Position numbers and translations under genes: made by a program. Below the pieces are notes generated by a model, which was not told the DNA's origin, did no database searches, and saw only the letters and a list, made by a program, of their open reading frames with translations. Below, one piece after another: positions 1 through 9,101 of a stretch of DNA of 64,000 bases. This stretch comes from Roseibium sp. MMSF_3544 (lineage in GTDB: Bacteria > Pseudomonadota > Alphaproteobacteria > Rhizobiales > Stappiaceae), in assembly GCF_030732845.1 (NCBI RefSeq), contig NZ_JASHKA010000003.1, positions 186,001-250,000 on the forward strand, read 5' to 3'. Positions within the stretch are counted from its first letter, which is position 1. Each line of letters begins with the position of its first letter.

Positions 1-2023
1 GCTCCATGATACCGGCATCGAGCGTCGCCAGATCGAGAATGTCGTTGATGATGGCAAGCAACGCCGATGAGGAGGACTGGATGTATTCGGCGTATTCGCC
101 CTGCTTGTCGGAAAGCTCGCCGAATTTCGGATCGGCAAGCAACTGCGCGAACCCGATGATGTTGGTCAAAGGCGAGCGCAATTCATAGGAGACGTGCTGG
201 ATGAAGGCGTTCTTGATCTGGTCAGCCTGCTGCAGCGCCTCGTTTTTCTCAAGCAGCGCGCGCTCAACATTCACACTGTCCGTGACATCGACGAAGGTGA
301 CAAGTGTTCCGCCGTCCGGCAGGGGAACGGTGGCATAGTCGACGACATCGCCATTGTGGCGCTCAAGACGGCTGACCTTGTGCGTGCGATTGTCGAGCAA
401 CCCGGTGACATTGCCTGCGAGCTGTTCCCATGCGGATTTTTCGGTTTCGCTGAGCGTGCAGGCGGACACGACCTCATTCACATGCGGCAACTCGGAGAGC
501 TGCTCCTCCTCAAGCTTCCAGATCCGGCCAAAGGCCGGATTCCAGAGGCGCAGGCGGCCGTCGGACCCGAACACGGCCACGGCTTCCGAGAGGTTGTCCA
601 GCGTTTCGCCCTGAACGCGCGCCAGCGCGTTGTACCGGCTTTCCAGATCGAGCCGCTCGGTGAAGTTTTCGTAGATGTAAGTGACACCGCCCTGGGGATG
701 CGGGTTGGCAATCACGCGCAGGGTTCGGCCATCAGGCAGGTGCCACCAGCTTTCGCGCGCTTCCAGGGACTGATAGCTCTCCAGCATCTTGTTGCGCCAG
801 ACGCGGTAATCCGCCTGTTCAGGCAGCTTTCTCGTGGCGCGCAGCGCATCCAGGACGGCACCGTCTTCCGGTCGGCTTTCGAGAAAAGCGTCGTCCAGAT
901 CCCAGAGCTGGCGAAAAGCGGCATTGTGGAACTGCAGCTTGCGGTCGCTGCCATAAATCGCAACCGCTGCAGCGAGCTGGTCAAGCGTGCGTCCGTGAAA
1001 TTCCTCCGCACGGCCGAGTTCCTTTTTCGCCTTTTCAAGGTCACTGATGTCAACGGCAATGCCGGCACCGCCGACACTCGCGTTGACATCAGTGACTTCA
1101 AAGACCCTGCGATCGCCGGAGGCAACGATCGGGATGCGGGCGCTGAAGCAACCGTCCTCGGTACGCTGGACGGCCATTGCCGTGCGGGCAGCCGCGTCCA
1201 GGAAGGTCGCACCAGCTTCGACAGCACGTTTGGCGTCCGTCATCTCCACGGCCTCGGCATAGGCGGCATTGGCCCAGGTGAGTTTGCCTTCTGCGTCGCG
1301 CTGCCAGGCAGGCGCCGGCATGGCGTCCAAAAGAGCGTGCAGCATGTGAAGCTCGCCGGAGATCTTTGCATTGCGCGCTGCGAGTTCGGCCTGCATCTGC
1401 CGTTCACCCGTCAGGTCCCGCAAGCGCAAAACGACGGCACCGCCGGTGGTGCGTCCGAGCGCTTCCACATAAGTGTCCGATCTGGTCTTGAGCGTCGCCG
1501 TAAACGCTTCTCCGGTGCGGAACAGCATGTCCAGATGCCGCTCCAGATCGTTCGCGCATTTTGCCGTCAACCAGCTGCCGAAGGCGAGAAGCTGTGCAGG
1601 CGGGCGCGGTACACCGGATTTTTCAGGCAAAATTCCCCAAATCTGGGGCACGGCTCCGTTGCCGGTCCAAACGATCACCCGCTGCTCATCCGTGTTGAGC
1701 ATGGCCTCGAGCCGGTCGACCCGGAACTTCAGATCGCTCTTTTCCTTCTCAAGGGATGACGTGATCTGAGCGGATTGCTTGCGGTGCCGCATTAGAGAGA
1801 CAGCTGCCGTTACGGCGAAGGCGCACATGCCGCCGACAGCTCCTACAAGGATCATGGCACCCGGGCTGATAGCGGCGGTCGTATCGGCGAGAACGTTCGC
1901 AGCGGCCGGTGCCGTCAAGAGCCCGTAAGCCGGCAACGCGATGCTGCCGAACTTCGCCGTACTCAGACTCCGATCTCGCCACGTCGCGCTCAATAGCGCG
2001 CCGTCCTTGCCGCCTTTCGGCAT
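1..2023 (-). CDS. PAS-domain sensor histidine kinase (3' part outside window)
   Basis: Reading the minus strand from the ATG at 2023 gives about 674 codons with no stop up to the window edge. The N-terminus has two likely membrane segments (about residues 28-90). Two or three PAS-like regions follow, with repeats of the type AVAVFGSDGRLRLWNPAFGR. The dimerisation/phosphoacceptor box reads HVSYELRSPLTNIIGF with the histidine near residue 610. The ATP-binding domain must lie beyond the left edge. It is a membrane-bound sensor kinase that would phosphorylate an unidentified response regulator. A PAS kinase next to ahcY is a usual arrangement in Rhizobiales. The long open frame on the opposite strand (194-1759) is a shadow of this gene. 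The input signal is unknown. Confidence 0.88.
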   Translation of the reverse strand, partial: MPKGGKDGALLSATWRDRSLSTAKFGSIALPAYGLLTAPAAANVLADTTAAISPGAMILVGAVGGMCAFAVTAAVSLMRHRKQSAQITSSLEKEKSDLKFRVDRLEAMLNTDEQRVIVWTGNGAVPQIWGILPEKSGVPRPPAQLLAFGSWLTAKCANDLERHLDMLFRTGEAFTATLKTRSDTYVEALGRTTGGAVVLRLRDLTGERQMQAELAARNAKISGELHMLHALLDAMPAPAWQRDAEGKLTWANAAYAEAVEMTDAKRAVEAGATFLDAAARTAMAVQRTEDGCFSARIPIVASGDRRVFEVTDVNASVGGAGIAVDISDLEKAKKELGRAEEFHGRTLDQLAAAVAIYGSDRKLQFHNAAFRQLWDLDDAFLESRPEDGAVLDALRATRKLPEQADYRVWRNKMLESYQSLEARESWWHLPDGRTLRVIANPHPQGGVTYIYENFTERLDLESRYNALARVQGETLDNLSEAVAVFGSDGRLRLWNPAFGRIWKLEEEQLSELPHVNEVVSACTLSETEKSAWEQLAGNVTGLLDNRTHKVSRLERHNGDVVDYATVPLPDGGTLVTFVDVTDSVNVERALLEKNEALQQADQIKNAFIQHVSYELRSPLTNIIGFAQLLADPKFGELSDKQGEYAEYIQSSSSALLAIINDILDLATLDAGIME

Positions 2024-2175
2024 ACTATGATCCCCTTACGCCGCCTTTCCCGCTTTGCGGGAGAAGCCCCCGGTTATTGGGAGCAAATCAAAGACATCCG
2101 CCTCCTGGCCTCTGATTCGTTTAAACCATAACCTTTTTGAGAATCACGCAGAAGAGTCCGTAACCGAAAAGTTAA

Positions 2176-2211
2176 CAGAACCCTTCAAATTGAAGGGTTC
2201 TGCATTTTTTT
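2176..2211. terminator. hairpin terminator downstream of ahcY
   Basis: A 13-bp perfect inverted repeat with a 1-nt centre spans 2176-2202. It has a run of seven T on the plus strand (2205-2211) and a T-rich tail on the minus side. It lies just beyond the ahcY stop and upstream of the kinase start, so it probably ends ahcY transcripts and insulates the kinase gene. Confidence 0.75.
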
Positions 2212-2266
2212 GTTCACATGGTCGAATCGTGACGGTCACCACATATAGTGGTGCGATTCCCGCAAA

Positions 2267-3655
2267 TCAGTATTTGTAGTGCTCTGACTTGAACGGACCG
2301 GCCTTATTAATCCCCAGATAACTGGATTGATCATCAGACAATTCGGTTAACGTGACACCCAGTTTTTCAAGGTGAAGGCGGGCGACTTTTTCGTCGAGAT
2401 GCTTCGGCAGAACGTAGACTTCGTTCTTGTAGTGGTCACCCTTGGTGAAGAGTTCGATCTGAGCCAGAACCTGGTTGGTGAAGCTCGCCGACATCACGAA
2501 ACTCGGGTGACCGGTCGCATTGCCAAGGTTGACCAGGCGGCCCTGAGACAGAAGGATCATCCGCTTGCCGTCAGGAAACTCGACCATGTCGACCTGGTCC
2601 TTGACGGGACGCCATTTGAAGTTTTTCAGCGCGGCAACCTGGATCTCGTTGTCGAAGTGACCGATGTTGCAGACGATCGCCATGTCTTTCATGCCGCGCA
2701 TGTGGTCAAGGGTGATGATGTCCTTGTTGCCGGTCGCGGTCACATAGATGTCGCCTTCCGGCAGCGCCTGTTCGATGGTCTTGACTTCAAAGCCGTCCAT
2801 GGAGGCCTGCAGCGCACAAATCGGATCGATCTCGGTGACGATCACCCGGGCACCGGACCCGGCCAGCGACTGAGCGGAGCCCTTGCCGACGTCGCCGTAG
2901 CCGCAGACGACGGCGACCTTGCCGGACATCATTACGTCGGTGCCGCGGCGGATACCGTCCACGAGAGACTCGCGGCAGCCGTAACGGTTGTCGAATTTGG
3001 ATTTAGTGACGCTGTCATTGACGTTGATCGCAGGGAACGGCAGCTGGCCATTCTTCTGCATTTCATAAAGACGCAGAACGCCGGTGGTTGTCTCTTCGGA
3101 GACGCCCTGGATCAGGTCGCGCTGCTTCGTGAACCAGCCCGGATGCGATGCCATGCGCTTTTTGATCTGGGCGAAGAGGCATTCTTCTTCTTCGGACTGC
3201 GGGTTTTCGATCAGGCCGGTCTCACCGGCCTCGACACGGGCACCGAGAAGAATGTAGAGCGTTGCGTCGCCGCCATCGTCCAGGATCATGTTCGCGCCAT
3301 CGGCGAAATCGAAGATCTTGTCGGCGTAGTCCCAATACTCTTCCAGGGTTTCACCCTTGACGGCAAAAACCGGAATGCCGGCTGCGGCGATCGCGGCTGC
3401 GGCCTGGTCCTGGGTGGAGAAAATGTTGCAGGACGCCCAACGAACTTCAGCACCAAGCGCGACGAGGGTTTCGATCAAAACGGCCGTCTGGATGGTCATG
3501 TGAAGGGATCCGGCAATGCGCGCGCCCTTCAGTGGCTGAGCGTCGCCGAATTCCTCGCGGCAGGCCATCAGGCCCGGCATTTCGTGTTCGGCAATCTCGA
3601 TCTCGGTACGGCCCCAGTTTGCGAGGCTGATGTCTTTGACGATGTAGTCAGTCAT
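2267..3655 (-). CDS. ahcY: adenosylhomocysteinase (S-adenosylhomocysteine hydrolase)
   Basis: This 462-aa cytoplasmic NAD-dependent enzyme splits S-adenosylhomocysteine into adenosine and homocysteine, which relieves product inhibition of methyltransferases. Visible signatures are the N-terminal [19 protein letters not shown], the NAD-binding [20 protein letters not shown] region in the middle, and the C-terminal [16 protein letters not shown]. The open frame extends upstream to 3997, but the ATG at 3655 gives the family's usual length and start (MTDYIVKD). An unusual perfect palindrome and a sigma70-like promoter lie upstream at 3789-3842. The gene sits between a Cfa-like methyltransferase, itself a SAH producer, and a sensor kinase. 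Identification is secure. Confidence 0.98.
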   Translation of the reverse strand: MTDYIVKDISLANWGRTEIEIAEHEMPGLMACREEFGDAQPLKGARIAGSLHMTIQTAVLIETLVALGAEVRWASCNIFSTQDQAAAAIAAAGIPVFAVKGETLEEYWDYADKIFDFADGANMILDDGGDATLYILLGARVEAGETGLIENPQSEEEECLFAQIKKRMASHPGWFTKQRDLIQGVSEETTTGVLRLYEMQKNGQLPFPAINVNDSVTKSKFDNRYGCRESLVDGIRRGTDVMMSGKVAVVCGYGDVGKGSAQSLAGSGARVIVTEIDPICALQASMDGFEVKTIEQALPEGDIYVTATGNKDIITLDHMRGMKDMAIVCNIGHFDNEIQVAALKNFKWRPVKDQVDMVEFPDGKRMILLSQGRLVNLGNATGHPSFVMSASFTNQVLAQIELFTKGDHYKNEVYVLPKHLDEKVARLHLEKLGVTLTELSDDQSSYLGINKAGPFKSEHYKY

Positions 3656-3788
3656 GAAAATGTCCTGCTGTTGGTTCCAGCTTTCCGCCGGCCTTGTGAA
3701 AGCAACTGCTCTTGGGCCTCTCAATCGGCCCTGAACTAACCGCAGCTGCCAGCCGGTTTCCGGGTCATGCCGGAAGCCGTTGGGTGGG

Positions 3789-3817
3789 GTTATAGCGCTC
3801 ACAGGTGCTTCTCGCAA
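3789..3817 (-). promoter_or_regulatory. ahcY promoter (-35/-10)
   Basis: On the minus strand TTGCGA (3817-3812) and TATAAC (3794-3789) are separated by exactly 17 nt. This is a good housekeeping-type promoter reading into ahcY, with a leader of roughly 125 nt before the ATG at 3655. Confidence 0.65.
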
Positions 3818-3822
3818 TAAAG

Positions 3823-3842
3823 ATATAAAGAATTCTTTATAT
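3823..3842. promoter_or_regulatory. 20-bp perfect palindrome, candidate SahR-type operator
   Basis: ATATAAAGAATTCTTTATAT is a perfect palindrome ending 5 bp upstream of the -35 box of ahcY. ArsR-family SahR regulators control SAM-cycle genes, including ahcY, in many proteobacteria through AT-rich palindromes. From memory this sequence resembles the alphaproteobacterial motif. Assigning it to SahR is inference; the palindrome itself is directly visible. Confidence 0.6.
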
Positions 3843-3861
3843 GATTTTTCCAGAGCCCGGA

Positions 3862-5175
3862 TCAGGGCCGGTAAAGATCTTCTCTGGACGGCGGCAGACC
3901 GGACGGCCCCTTGGTGCGGCGCGAGGCGACTGTCTGGAAAATGCCGATCGAGCCGCGCTCGAATCCAAGGGAAACGCCGCACAGATAGGCCAGCCAAAGC
4001 CGGTACTTCTGTTCACCGATGTCGGCGATGGCAGCCTCCTTGACGGCCATCAGGTTTTCCGCCCAGAGCCTTGTCGTGCGCGCATAGTGCTCCCGCCAGG
4101 CCTCGACATCGTGAACTTCAAAGCCGTGCGATTCCAGATTGGTCAGTGTCCAGCCGATATGGTCGACTTCTCCGCCCGGAAAGATGTAACGGACCAGAGC
4201 CTGATACTCGGGCTTCTTTTCGCGAAATTTGGCAAGGTCTTTCTTGCCGCGCCGGGTGATCGCGTGATGCAGATAAATGCCGCGCGGCTTGAGCAGCCTG
4301 TGCACGCTTTGAAAGTAATTGTCGTAATTGTCGAGCCCGACCGCCTCGAACATGCCGATCGAGGAAATCTTGTCGAACTTCTCGCCCTTCATGTCCCGGT
4401 AGTCGATCAGTTCAACACTGACCTTGTCTTCCAGGCCGCGTTCCGCGATTTTTTCCCGCGCCAGCTTGAGCTGTTCTTCGGCAAGCGTCACTCCGACGGC
4501 TGTCGCCCCGTAGTGTTCAGCAGCATGGCAGATCAGAGCGCCCCAACCGCAACCGATGTCGAGCATCCGGTCTCCCGGCTTCAGCCTCAACTTCCGGCAT
4601 ATCATGTCCAGCTTGTCCTTCTGGGCCGTCGCCAGATCGTTGGACCAATCGCGGAAATAGGCGCAGGTATAAACCATCTCGGGATCGAGGAAGAGCTTAT
4701 AAAAATCGTTCGAGACATCATAGTGAAAGGCAATGTCGTCCTTGCGGCTACCCGATCCACGATCGGCGTCCTTGCCCGCATCCAGCCCCTCTTCCTGATC
4801 GCTCGGCGTGCTGCCCGTTCCTCCCAGAAGCAGTGGGAAGGCGTTCTTCAATAGAAGGGTCTTGTTCAGACGTTTGCGCAATTCCCGGCTCTTGATCTTC
4901 GGCCTTCGTTCGGCGAAATCGAAAATCGTGCCGCCGCGCGGATCGATCTCTCCCGTTGAATAAAGGTCGATCACGGTCTTGATGCGAGGACTGCGGAGCA
5001 GTCGTGTCAGAGCTGTCGATGCGATCGCTATCCGCAGATCTTCGGCATCGGCACTTTCGGGAATTCGTGAGCCATCCCACAATTCAAAACCGAATTGCAG
5101 ATCGAGTGCCTCGTGAAGGTGCGAGAGAACGGATCGCGCTGCAGAAATTGTCCGCTCACCGGAAGGGCTTGCCAT
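3862..5175 (-). CDS. cyclopropane-fatty-acyl-phospholipid synthase family methyltransferase
   Basis: This 437-aa protein is of the Cfa/CMAS class, which transfers a methylene group from SAM to double bonds of membrane phospholipid acyl chains at the inner face of the membrane. The SAM-binding motif I is [19 protein letters not shown]. It is preceded by the family block [20 protein letters not shown], and the C-terminal half carries the [11 protein letters not shown] region. The N-terminal 150 residues look like the lipid-binding extension of long Cfa proteins. The ATG at 5175 is chosen over the TTG 12 nt upstream because GAGGAAA lies at proper spacing before it. It could instead be a related Cfa-like lipid methyltransferase. 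Its SAH product is the substrate of the neighbouring AhcY. Confidence 0.88.
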   Translation of the reverse strand: MASPSGERTISAARSVLSHLHEALDLQFGFELWDGSRIPESADAEDLRIAIASTALTRLLRSPRIKTVIDLYSTGEIDPRGGTIFDFAERRPKIKSRELRKRLNKTLLLKNAFPLLLGGTGSTPSDQEEGLDAGKDADRGSGSRKDDIAFHYDVSNDFYKLFLDPEMVYTCAYFRDWSNDLATAQKDKLDMICRKLRLKPGDRMLDIGCGWGALICHAAEHYGATAVGVTLAEEQLKLAREKIAERGLEDKVSVELIDYRDMKGEKFDKISSIGMFEAVGLDNYDNYFQSVHRLLKPRGIYLHHAITRRGKKDLAKFREKKPEYQALVRYIFPGGEVDHIGWTLTNLESHGFEVHDVEAWREHYARTTRLWAENLMAVKEAAIADIGEQKYRLWLAYLCGVSLGFERGSIGIFQTVASRRTKGPSGLPPSREDLYRP

Positions 5176-5280
5176 ATCTTTCCTCAAAAATCCTGCTGAG
5201 CTCTACCCGCAACCGGAAGCAAGGGGCAGGACGATGCGCGGACAGATGTCGCCGCGGACCGCCGATCCTCAGACCGGGCA

Positions 5281-5565
5281 TCAATCTGTCTCGCCAAACC
5301 CGTTTTCAACCAGTTCTGAAATCGCATCGAGCGCAGCTTCAGCCTCAAGGCCGCTCACGCTAACGTTTATGCAGCAACCGGGACTGGCGGCCAGCATCAT
5401 CAGCCCCATGATCGACGTACCGCCAACCGTCTGACCATCCTTGGAAACCAGAACATCGGCTTCGAAGGTTTCGACAAGCTTGACCAGTTTGGCGGAGGCA
5501 CGCGCATGAAGCCCGCGCTGATTGACGATTGTCAGATCTTTTTCAATCGAATTTTGTGTTGTCAT
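5281..5565 (-). CDS. ptsH: phosphocarrier protein HPr
   Basis: A 94-aa HPr of the phosphotransferase system. The phosphoacceptor histidine is at residue 20 in NQRGLHARASAK, and the regulatory serine at residue 51 in GGTSIMGLMML, the target of HPr kinase. The start at 5565 (MTTQNSIEK) fits the family; an upstream extension of the frame would overlap manX. Only 7 nt separate it from the EIIA gene, so the two are co-transcribed. No sugar permease is encoded nearby, as is usual for the regulatory PTS of rhizobia and brucellae, where HPr relays phosphate to regulatory partners rather than to transport. Confidence 0.96.
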   Translation of the reverse strand: MTTQNSIEKDLTIVNQRGLHARASAKLVKLVETFEADVLVSKDGQTVGGTSIMGLMMLAASPGCCINVSVSGLEAEAALDAISELVENGFGETD

Positions 5566-5572
5566 TTCGCGT

Positions 5573-5977
5573 TTAGTTCTGTCCCGACAACACCTGACTT
5601 GCAACTGAAATATATTTCTGACCGGCCTGGCGGGCCTCATCGACGGCGTCTTCCAATTGACGATCCGCCCGGACGCTGGCGAGCTTGATCAGCATCGGCA
5701 AGTTGACACCGGCGACAACCTCGACGGATTTGCCGTCCATGACGGATATCGCCAGGTTTGACGGCGTTCCGCCGAACATGTCCGTCAGCAGGACAACGCC
5801 GTTACCCGAATTGGCAGCTTCAACGGCGGACAGAATGTCCTGCCGGCGCTGTTCCATATCGTCATCCGGACCAATGGAAATGGTTTCGATCTGCTCTTGA
5901 GGACCGACAACATGCTCCAGAGCCGCCTTGAATTCTTCAGCGAGGCGTCCGTGCGTAACAAGTACAAGTCCGATCAT
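5573..5977 (-). CDS. manX: PTS EIIA component, mannose/fructose family
   Basis: A 134-aa single-domain EIIA-Man protein. The active-site histidine is residue 9 in LVLVTHGRLAEEF, and the conserved TDMFGGTPSNLAISVM loop follows. It receives phosphate from HPr. Because IIB, IIC and IID are absent here, it probably acts as a regulator, with known links to ChvG/HprK circuits in alphaproteobacteria, rather than in uptake. It lies in the hprK-manX-ptsH cluster, 119 nt downstream of hprK and 7 nt upstream of ptsH. Confidence 0.94.
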   Translation of the reverse strand: MIGLVLVTHGRLAEEFKAALEHVVGPQEQIETISIGPDDDMEQRRQDILSAVEAANSGNGVVLLTDMFGGTPSNLAISVMDGKSVEVVAGVNLPMLIKLASVRADRQLEDAVDEARQAGQKYISVASQVLSGQN

Positions 5978-6096
5978 TCAGTCTTCAGCCTGACTATCGT
6001 TTGCTTATGGCTCTGATGGTGAGCCGGGCGTCTATCAGTCTGATGCACTCTCTTCAACCGCTTGACCAGTTGCAAGCAAAAAACGCGGTTCCAGCC

Positions 6097-6564
6097 TTAA
6101 ATGTAATCCGGTGTACCCGGAAAGAGCGAGCGCAAGCCCCAGCGAACCAGCCTCAAACTCACACCCGGACTGTTTGCCGGGCAAATCAGCGCAGGTACAG
6201 GCACGCCTTCAAGCGATTTCTGCGCAACGGCGCTTTCCGGAAGGCGTTCCATGGTGTCGGCGGGCACCAGATCAACAAGAAGATGAACTTTTGCAGCGGG
6301 CATGACACCCGCGTCGACCAGCCCGGCGCCACGGATTTCCATCTTTCCTCTGATCGTATCGGGAGCGCGGGCGATGACCTGTTCGTTTCCCGCGGTCAGA
6401 AAGACGCGATCGTCGGCCACAAGTACACCCAGGTTGCCTTTGGTTCCGGCGGCGTCGATCAATGTATCGGTCAGTTCAGACTTTCCGCTTCCAGGCACTC
6501 CCCGGATCAGGATTCCGAAGGCTCCAACGACGAGGCAGTTGGCGTGAACGGCTTCGCCCGTCAC
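6097..6564 (-). CDS. hprK: short alphaproteobacterial HPr kinase/phosphorylase
   Basis: A 155-aa protein with the Walker A loop GVPGSGKSELTDTLID (about residues 22-32), followed by the LVADDRVFLT strand and the IRGAGLVDAGVM segment of the HprK catalytic domain. Classical HprK is about 310 aa; this one is only the C-terminal kinase domain, which is typical of alphaproteobacteria. It phosphorylates HPr on the regulatory serine. The GTG start at 6564 overlaps the chvG stop by 4 nt, so translation is probably coupled and sensor and PTS kinase are made together. Confidence 0.94.
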   Translation of the reverse strand: MTGEAVHANCLVVGAFGILIRGVPGSGKSELTDTLIDAAGTKGNLGVLVADDRVFLTAGNEQVIARAPDTIRGKMEIRGAGLVDAGVMPAAKVHLLVDLVPADTMERLPESAVAQKSLEGVPVPALICPANSPGVSLRLVRWGLRSLFPGTPDYI

Positions 6565-8378
6565 TTGGCAGATCCTGCAGGCAGGTAGATCGTGAAGCGG
6601 GCCCCGACGATCCTGGCCTCGCCATCAGCCGTCTGTTCCTTGCGGTTGGTTGCGGAGATCGTGCCGCCATGAGCCTCGATGATCTGCCGGGAAATGGACA
6701 GGCCAAGACCGGAGTTGTTCCCGAAGCCCTCGCCATCCGGGCGGTCGGTGTAGAAGCGCTCAAAGATACGATCGGTGTTTTCCGCGCGAATGCCGGGCCC
6801 GTCGTCATCCACCAGGATCCGGATCCTCCTGCCCTCACGGGCAAGATCAATCCTCACGGTTCCGTCAGACGGTGAAAAGGACCGGGCATTGTCGAGGAGA
6901 TTGCTGATGACCTGCCCGAGCCGGATATCGTGCCCCTGCACCTGATAAGGTTTCGGTCCCGGCGCGTCCGCGACGGTCAGCTTTATGTTGGCCTCTTCGG
7001 CGCCCGTGTGCTGGTTTGCGGCATCGGCCATGTTTCGCAGAAGCTCGGCCAGATCGATCATCTCGGACTGGATGCGCGCGAGTTCGGCATCAAGTCGGGA
7101 CGCATCGGAAATGTCACTGATCAAGCGGTCAAGGCGCCGGATGTCGTGCTGGATCACTTCCATCAGGCGGTCTTGGGAGGCCTTGGTTTTTGCCAGTGGA
7201 AGGGTTTCAACGGCACTTCTGAGCGAGGTCAGCGGGTTCTTGAGTTCGTGTGCCACATCGGCCGCGAATTTCTCGATTGCGTCGATCTTGTTGTAAAGCG
7301 CATTCGTCATTTCCCGGAAAGACCGGGCAAGGTGGCCGATCTCGTCTTGCCGGTCCGAGAAATCCGGTATTTCCTCGCGTGTATTGGTGCCCCGCCGCAC
7401 CCGATCAGCCGCGGCCGCCAATCGTCTCACCGGACCTGCGATCGTGCCTGCAAGCAGGATCGACAACAAGATGGTCACCGTGGCAGCAAACAGAAACACG
7501 CGGATAATCGCAATCCGCTCTGCCCTGACGATCGCATCAATGTCGCCACCCTGGGTCGACAGCAGCAACGCGCCAAGCACCGCTCTGAAACGCTGGATCG
7601 GGACCGAAACCGACACGATAAGTTCGCCGCGCGGGGAAATCCTGGTCACGCTGGCCGGAGACCCTGCAAGTGCGGCTTCCACTTCCGGGTAGGCCCTCCC
7701 GTCACCGCCGCCGACTTCCTGGTATAACGGCAGGTCTCCTTGGCGGAGCCAGCGCCTTGTCCATTGCCAGGCCGAATCCCAGAACCCGGTTTCCTGTGCG
7801 GTTGGCGGCGGAAGATCGAAGCGGACAATCTGGGCACTCGAATACAAGTGCCTGGAATCCAGGATCAGAATGCCTTCCGGATCGTAGATGCGTGCACGAG
7901 TTTTCGTTGGCGAAATCAGCCGGCGAAGCACCGGGCCCACGCGTTCGGGATTGATCGGAAAATCGAGACTGTCGAGATCGTCAACCGTCGGCGTGATGCT
8001 CTCGCCTGCCTGCAACTCCAGCAGCCGTTCCGGGTCGACCGTTATGGTTCCCGTGTCGACCGTTGCAGATGCCGCAATCGCGCCGGCAATGATTTCGCCC
8101 TGTGTCAGAAGGCTGCGTACTCTTGCGTCAATCAGACCGGCGCGGAACTGGTTCAGGTAAAGAATGCCGATCACAAGCGCAAGAAGACCGACAAGGTTGA
8201 TCGCGATGATGCGCCGGGTCAGCGAAGAAAGAACGTAGGTGCCGAAAATGCGGCCGAGCTGATTGAGCAGCCGGCGCCGGATGCGCTTGTTGCCGAGACG
8301 GCGCAGCCGGGAGCGATCCGAGCCGTTGGCAGGATCGGAGTCGGCAATGCTTTCAGCGCTCTCGCTCTCAACTGCCAT
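6561..8378 (-). CDS. chvG: sensor histidine kinase ChvG (ExoS/BvrS-type)
   Basis: A 605-aa membrane sensor kinase. A basic N-terminal cytoplasmic tail is followed by a membrane segment (INLVGLLALVIGILYL), a periplasmic stimulus-sensing domain to about residue 280, a second membrane segment and a HAMP linker. The phosphoacceptor box is FAADVAHELKNPLTSLRSAV with His near 377, and the ATP-binding N, G1 and G2 boxes are intact (DDDGPGIRAENTDRIFERF, NSGLGLSISRQI). ChvG senses acidity and envelope stress and phosphorylates ChvI; it is essential for host interaction in Agrobacterium, Sinorhizobium and Brucella. It lies 24 nt downstream of chvI and overlaps hprK. Confidence 0.96.
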   Translation of the reverse strand: MAVESESAESIADSDPANGSDRSRLRRLGNKRIRRRLLNQLGRIFGTYVLSSLTRRIIAINLVGLLALVIGILYLNQFRAGLIDARVRSLLTQGEIIAGAIAASATVDTGTITVDPERLLELQAGESITPTVDDLDSLDFPINPERVGPVLRRLISPTKTRARIYDPEGILILDSRHLYSSAQIVRFDLPPPTAQETGFWDSAWQWTRRWLRQGDLPLYQEVGGGDGRAYPEVEAALAGSPASVTRISPRGELIVSVSVPIQRFRAVLGALLLSTQGGDIDAIVRAERIAIIRVFLFAATVTILLSILLAGTIAGPVRRLAAAADRVRRGTNTREEIPDFSDRQDEIGHLARSFREMTNALYNKIDAIEKFAADVAHELKNPLTSLRSAVETLPLAKTKASQDRLMEVIQHDIRRLDRLISDISDASRLDAELARIQSEMIDLAELLRNMADAANQHTGAEEANIKLTVADAPGPKPYQVQGHDIRLGQVISNLLDNARSFSPSDGTVRIDLAREGRRIRILVDDDGPGIRAENTDRIFERFYTDRPDGEGFGNNSGLGLSISRQIIEAHGGTISATNRKEQTADGEARIVGARFTIYLPAGSAK

Positions 8379-8402
8379 CTACACACTATCTCAATGGCCG
8401 CT

Positions 8403-9101
8403 TCAGACTTCCCGGAAGCGATACCCCACACCATAGAGTGTTTCGATCATGTCGAAGTCGTCGTCAACAACCTTGAACTTTTTCCGCAGACGTTTGATGT
8501 GGCTGTCGATGGTCCGGTCGTCAACATAGACCTGATCGTCATAGGCAGCGTCCATCAGTGCATTCCGGCTTTTGACGACGCCGGGCCGTTGCGCAAGTGC
8601 GGACAGAATCAGGAATTCGGTCACGGTCAGAGTGACCGGCTTGTTGTTCCAGGTGCAGGTGTGACGCTCCTGGTCCATGACGAGCTGTCCGCGCTCCAGA
8701 AGCTTGTCGGCGTCCTCACGCGGTGCGCTCGCATCCTTGGGCTGCGCCCGCCGCAGAACGGCCCGGACGCGCTCGACCAGAAGACGCTGGGAAAACGGTT
8801 TGCGGATGAAATCGTCGGCGCCCATTTTCAGGCCGAACAACTCATCGATCTCATCGTCCTTCGACGTCAGGAAGATCACCGGAAGGTCCGAGTTCTGGCG
8901 CAGCCGGCGCAGCAACTCCATGCCGTCCATTCGCGGCATCTTGATATCGAAAATCGCCAGTTGGGGAGGATCGCTCTGCAGACCTTCCAGCGCGGACGTG
9001 CCGTCCGTGTAGGTCTGTACGCGGTACCCTTCCGTTTCCAAAGCAATTGAAACCGAAGTCAAAATGTTGCGGTCGTCGTCGACCAGAGCAATTGTCGGCA
9101 T
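8403..9101 (-). CDS. chvI: response regulator ChvI (ExoI/BvrR-type)
   Basis: A 232-aa OmpR/PhoB-family regulator. The receiver domain has the acidic pocket LVDDDRN, the phosphoacceptor Asp52 in [12 protein letters not shown], and the conserved Thr/Lys (FLTSKDD, RKPFSQ). The C-terminal winged helix ends [21 protein letters not shown] and YGVGYRF. It is the partner of ChvG and activates or represses envelope, acid-response and central-carbon genes. In Agrobacterium the ChvGI pair is reported to influence pckA, which lies divergently here. Confidence 0.97.
   Translation of the reverse strand: MPTIALVDDDRNILTSVSIALETEGYRVQTYTDGTSALEGLQSDPPQLAIFDIKMPRMDGMELLRRLRQNSDLPVIFLTSKDDEIDELFGLKMGADDFIRKPFSQRLLVERVRAVLRRAQPKDASAPREDADKLLERGQLVMDQERHTCTWNNKPVTLTVTEFLILSALAQRPGVVKSRNALMDAAYDDQVYVDDRTIDSHIKRLRKKFKVVDDDFDMIETLYGVGYRFREV

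Noticed and set aside
194-1759. 521-codon plus-strand frame
   Set aside because: It is a shadow of the minus-strand PAS histidine kinase, whose translation has recognisable PAS and H-box motifs; the plus frame has none.
2372-3739. 455-codon plus-strand frame over ahcY
   Set aside because: Antisense shadow of a secure ahcY gene.
3656-3788. SAH or SAM riboswitch in the ahcY leader
   Set aside because: The leader of about 125 nt is long enough, but I could not match the conserved SAH-riboswitch core by eye. An Infernal search would decide.
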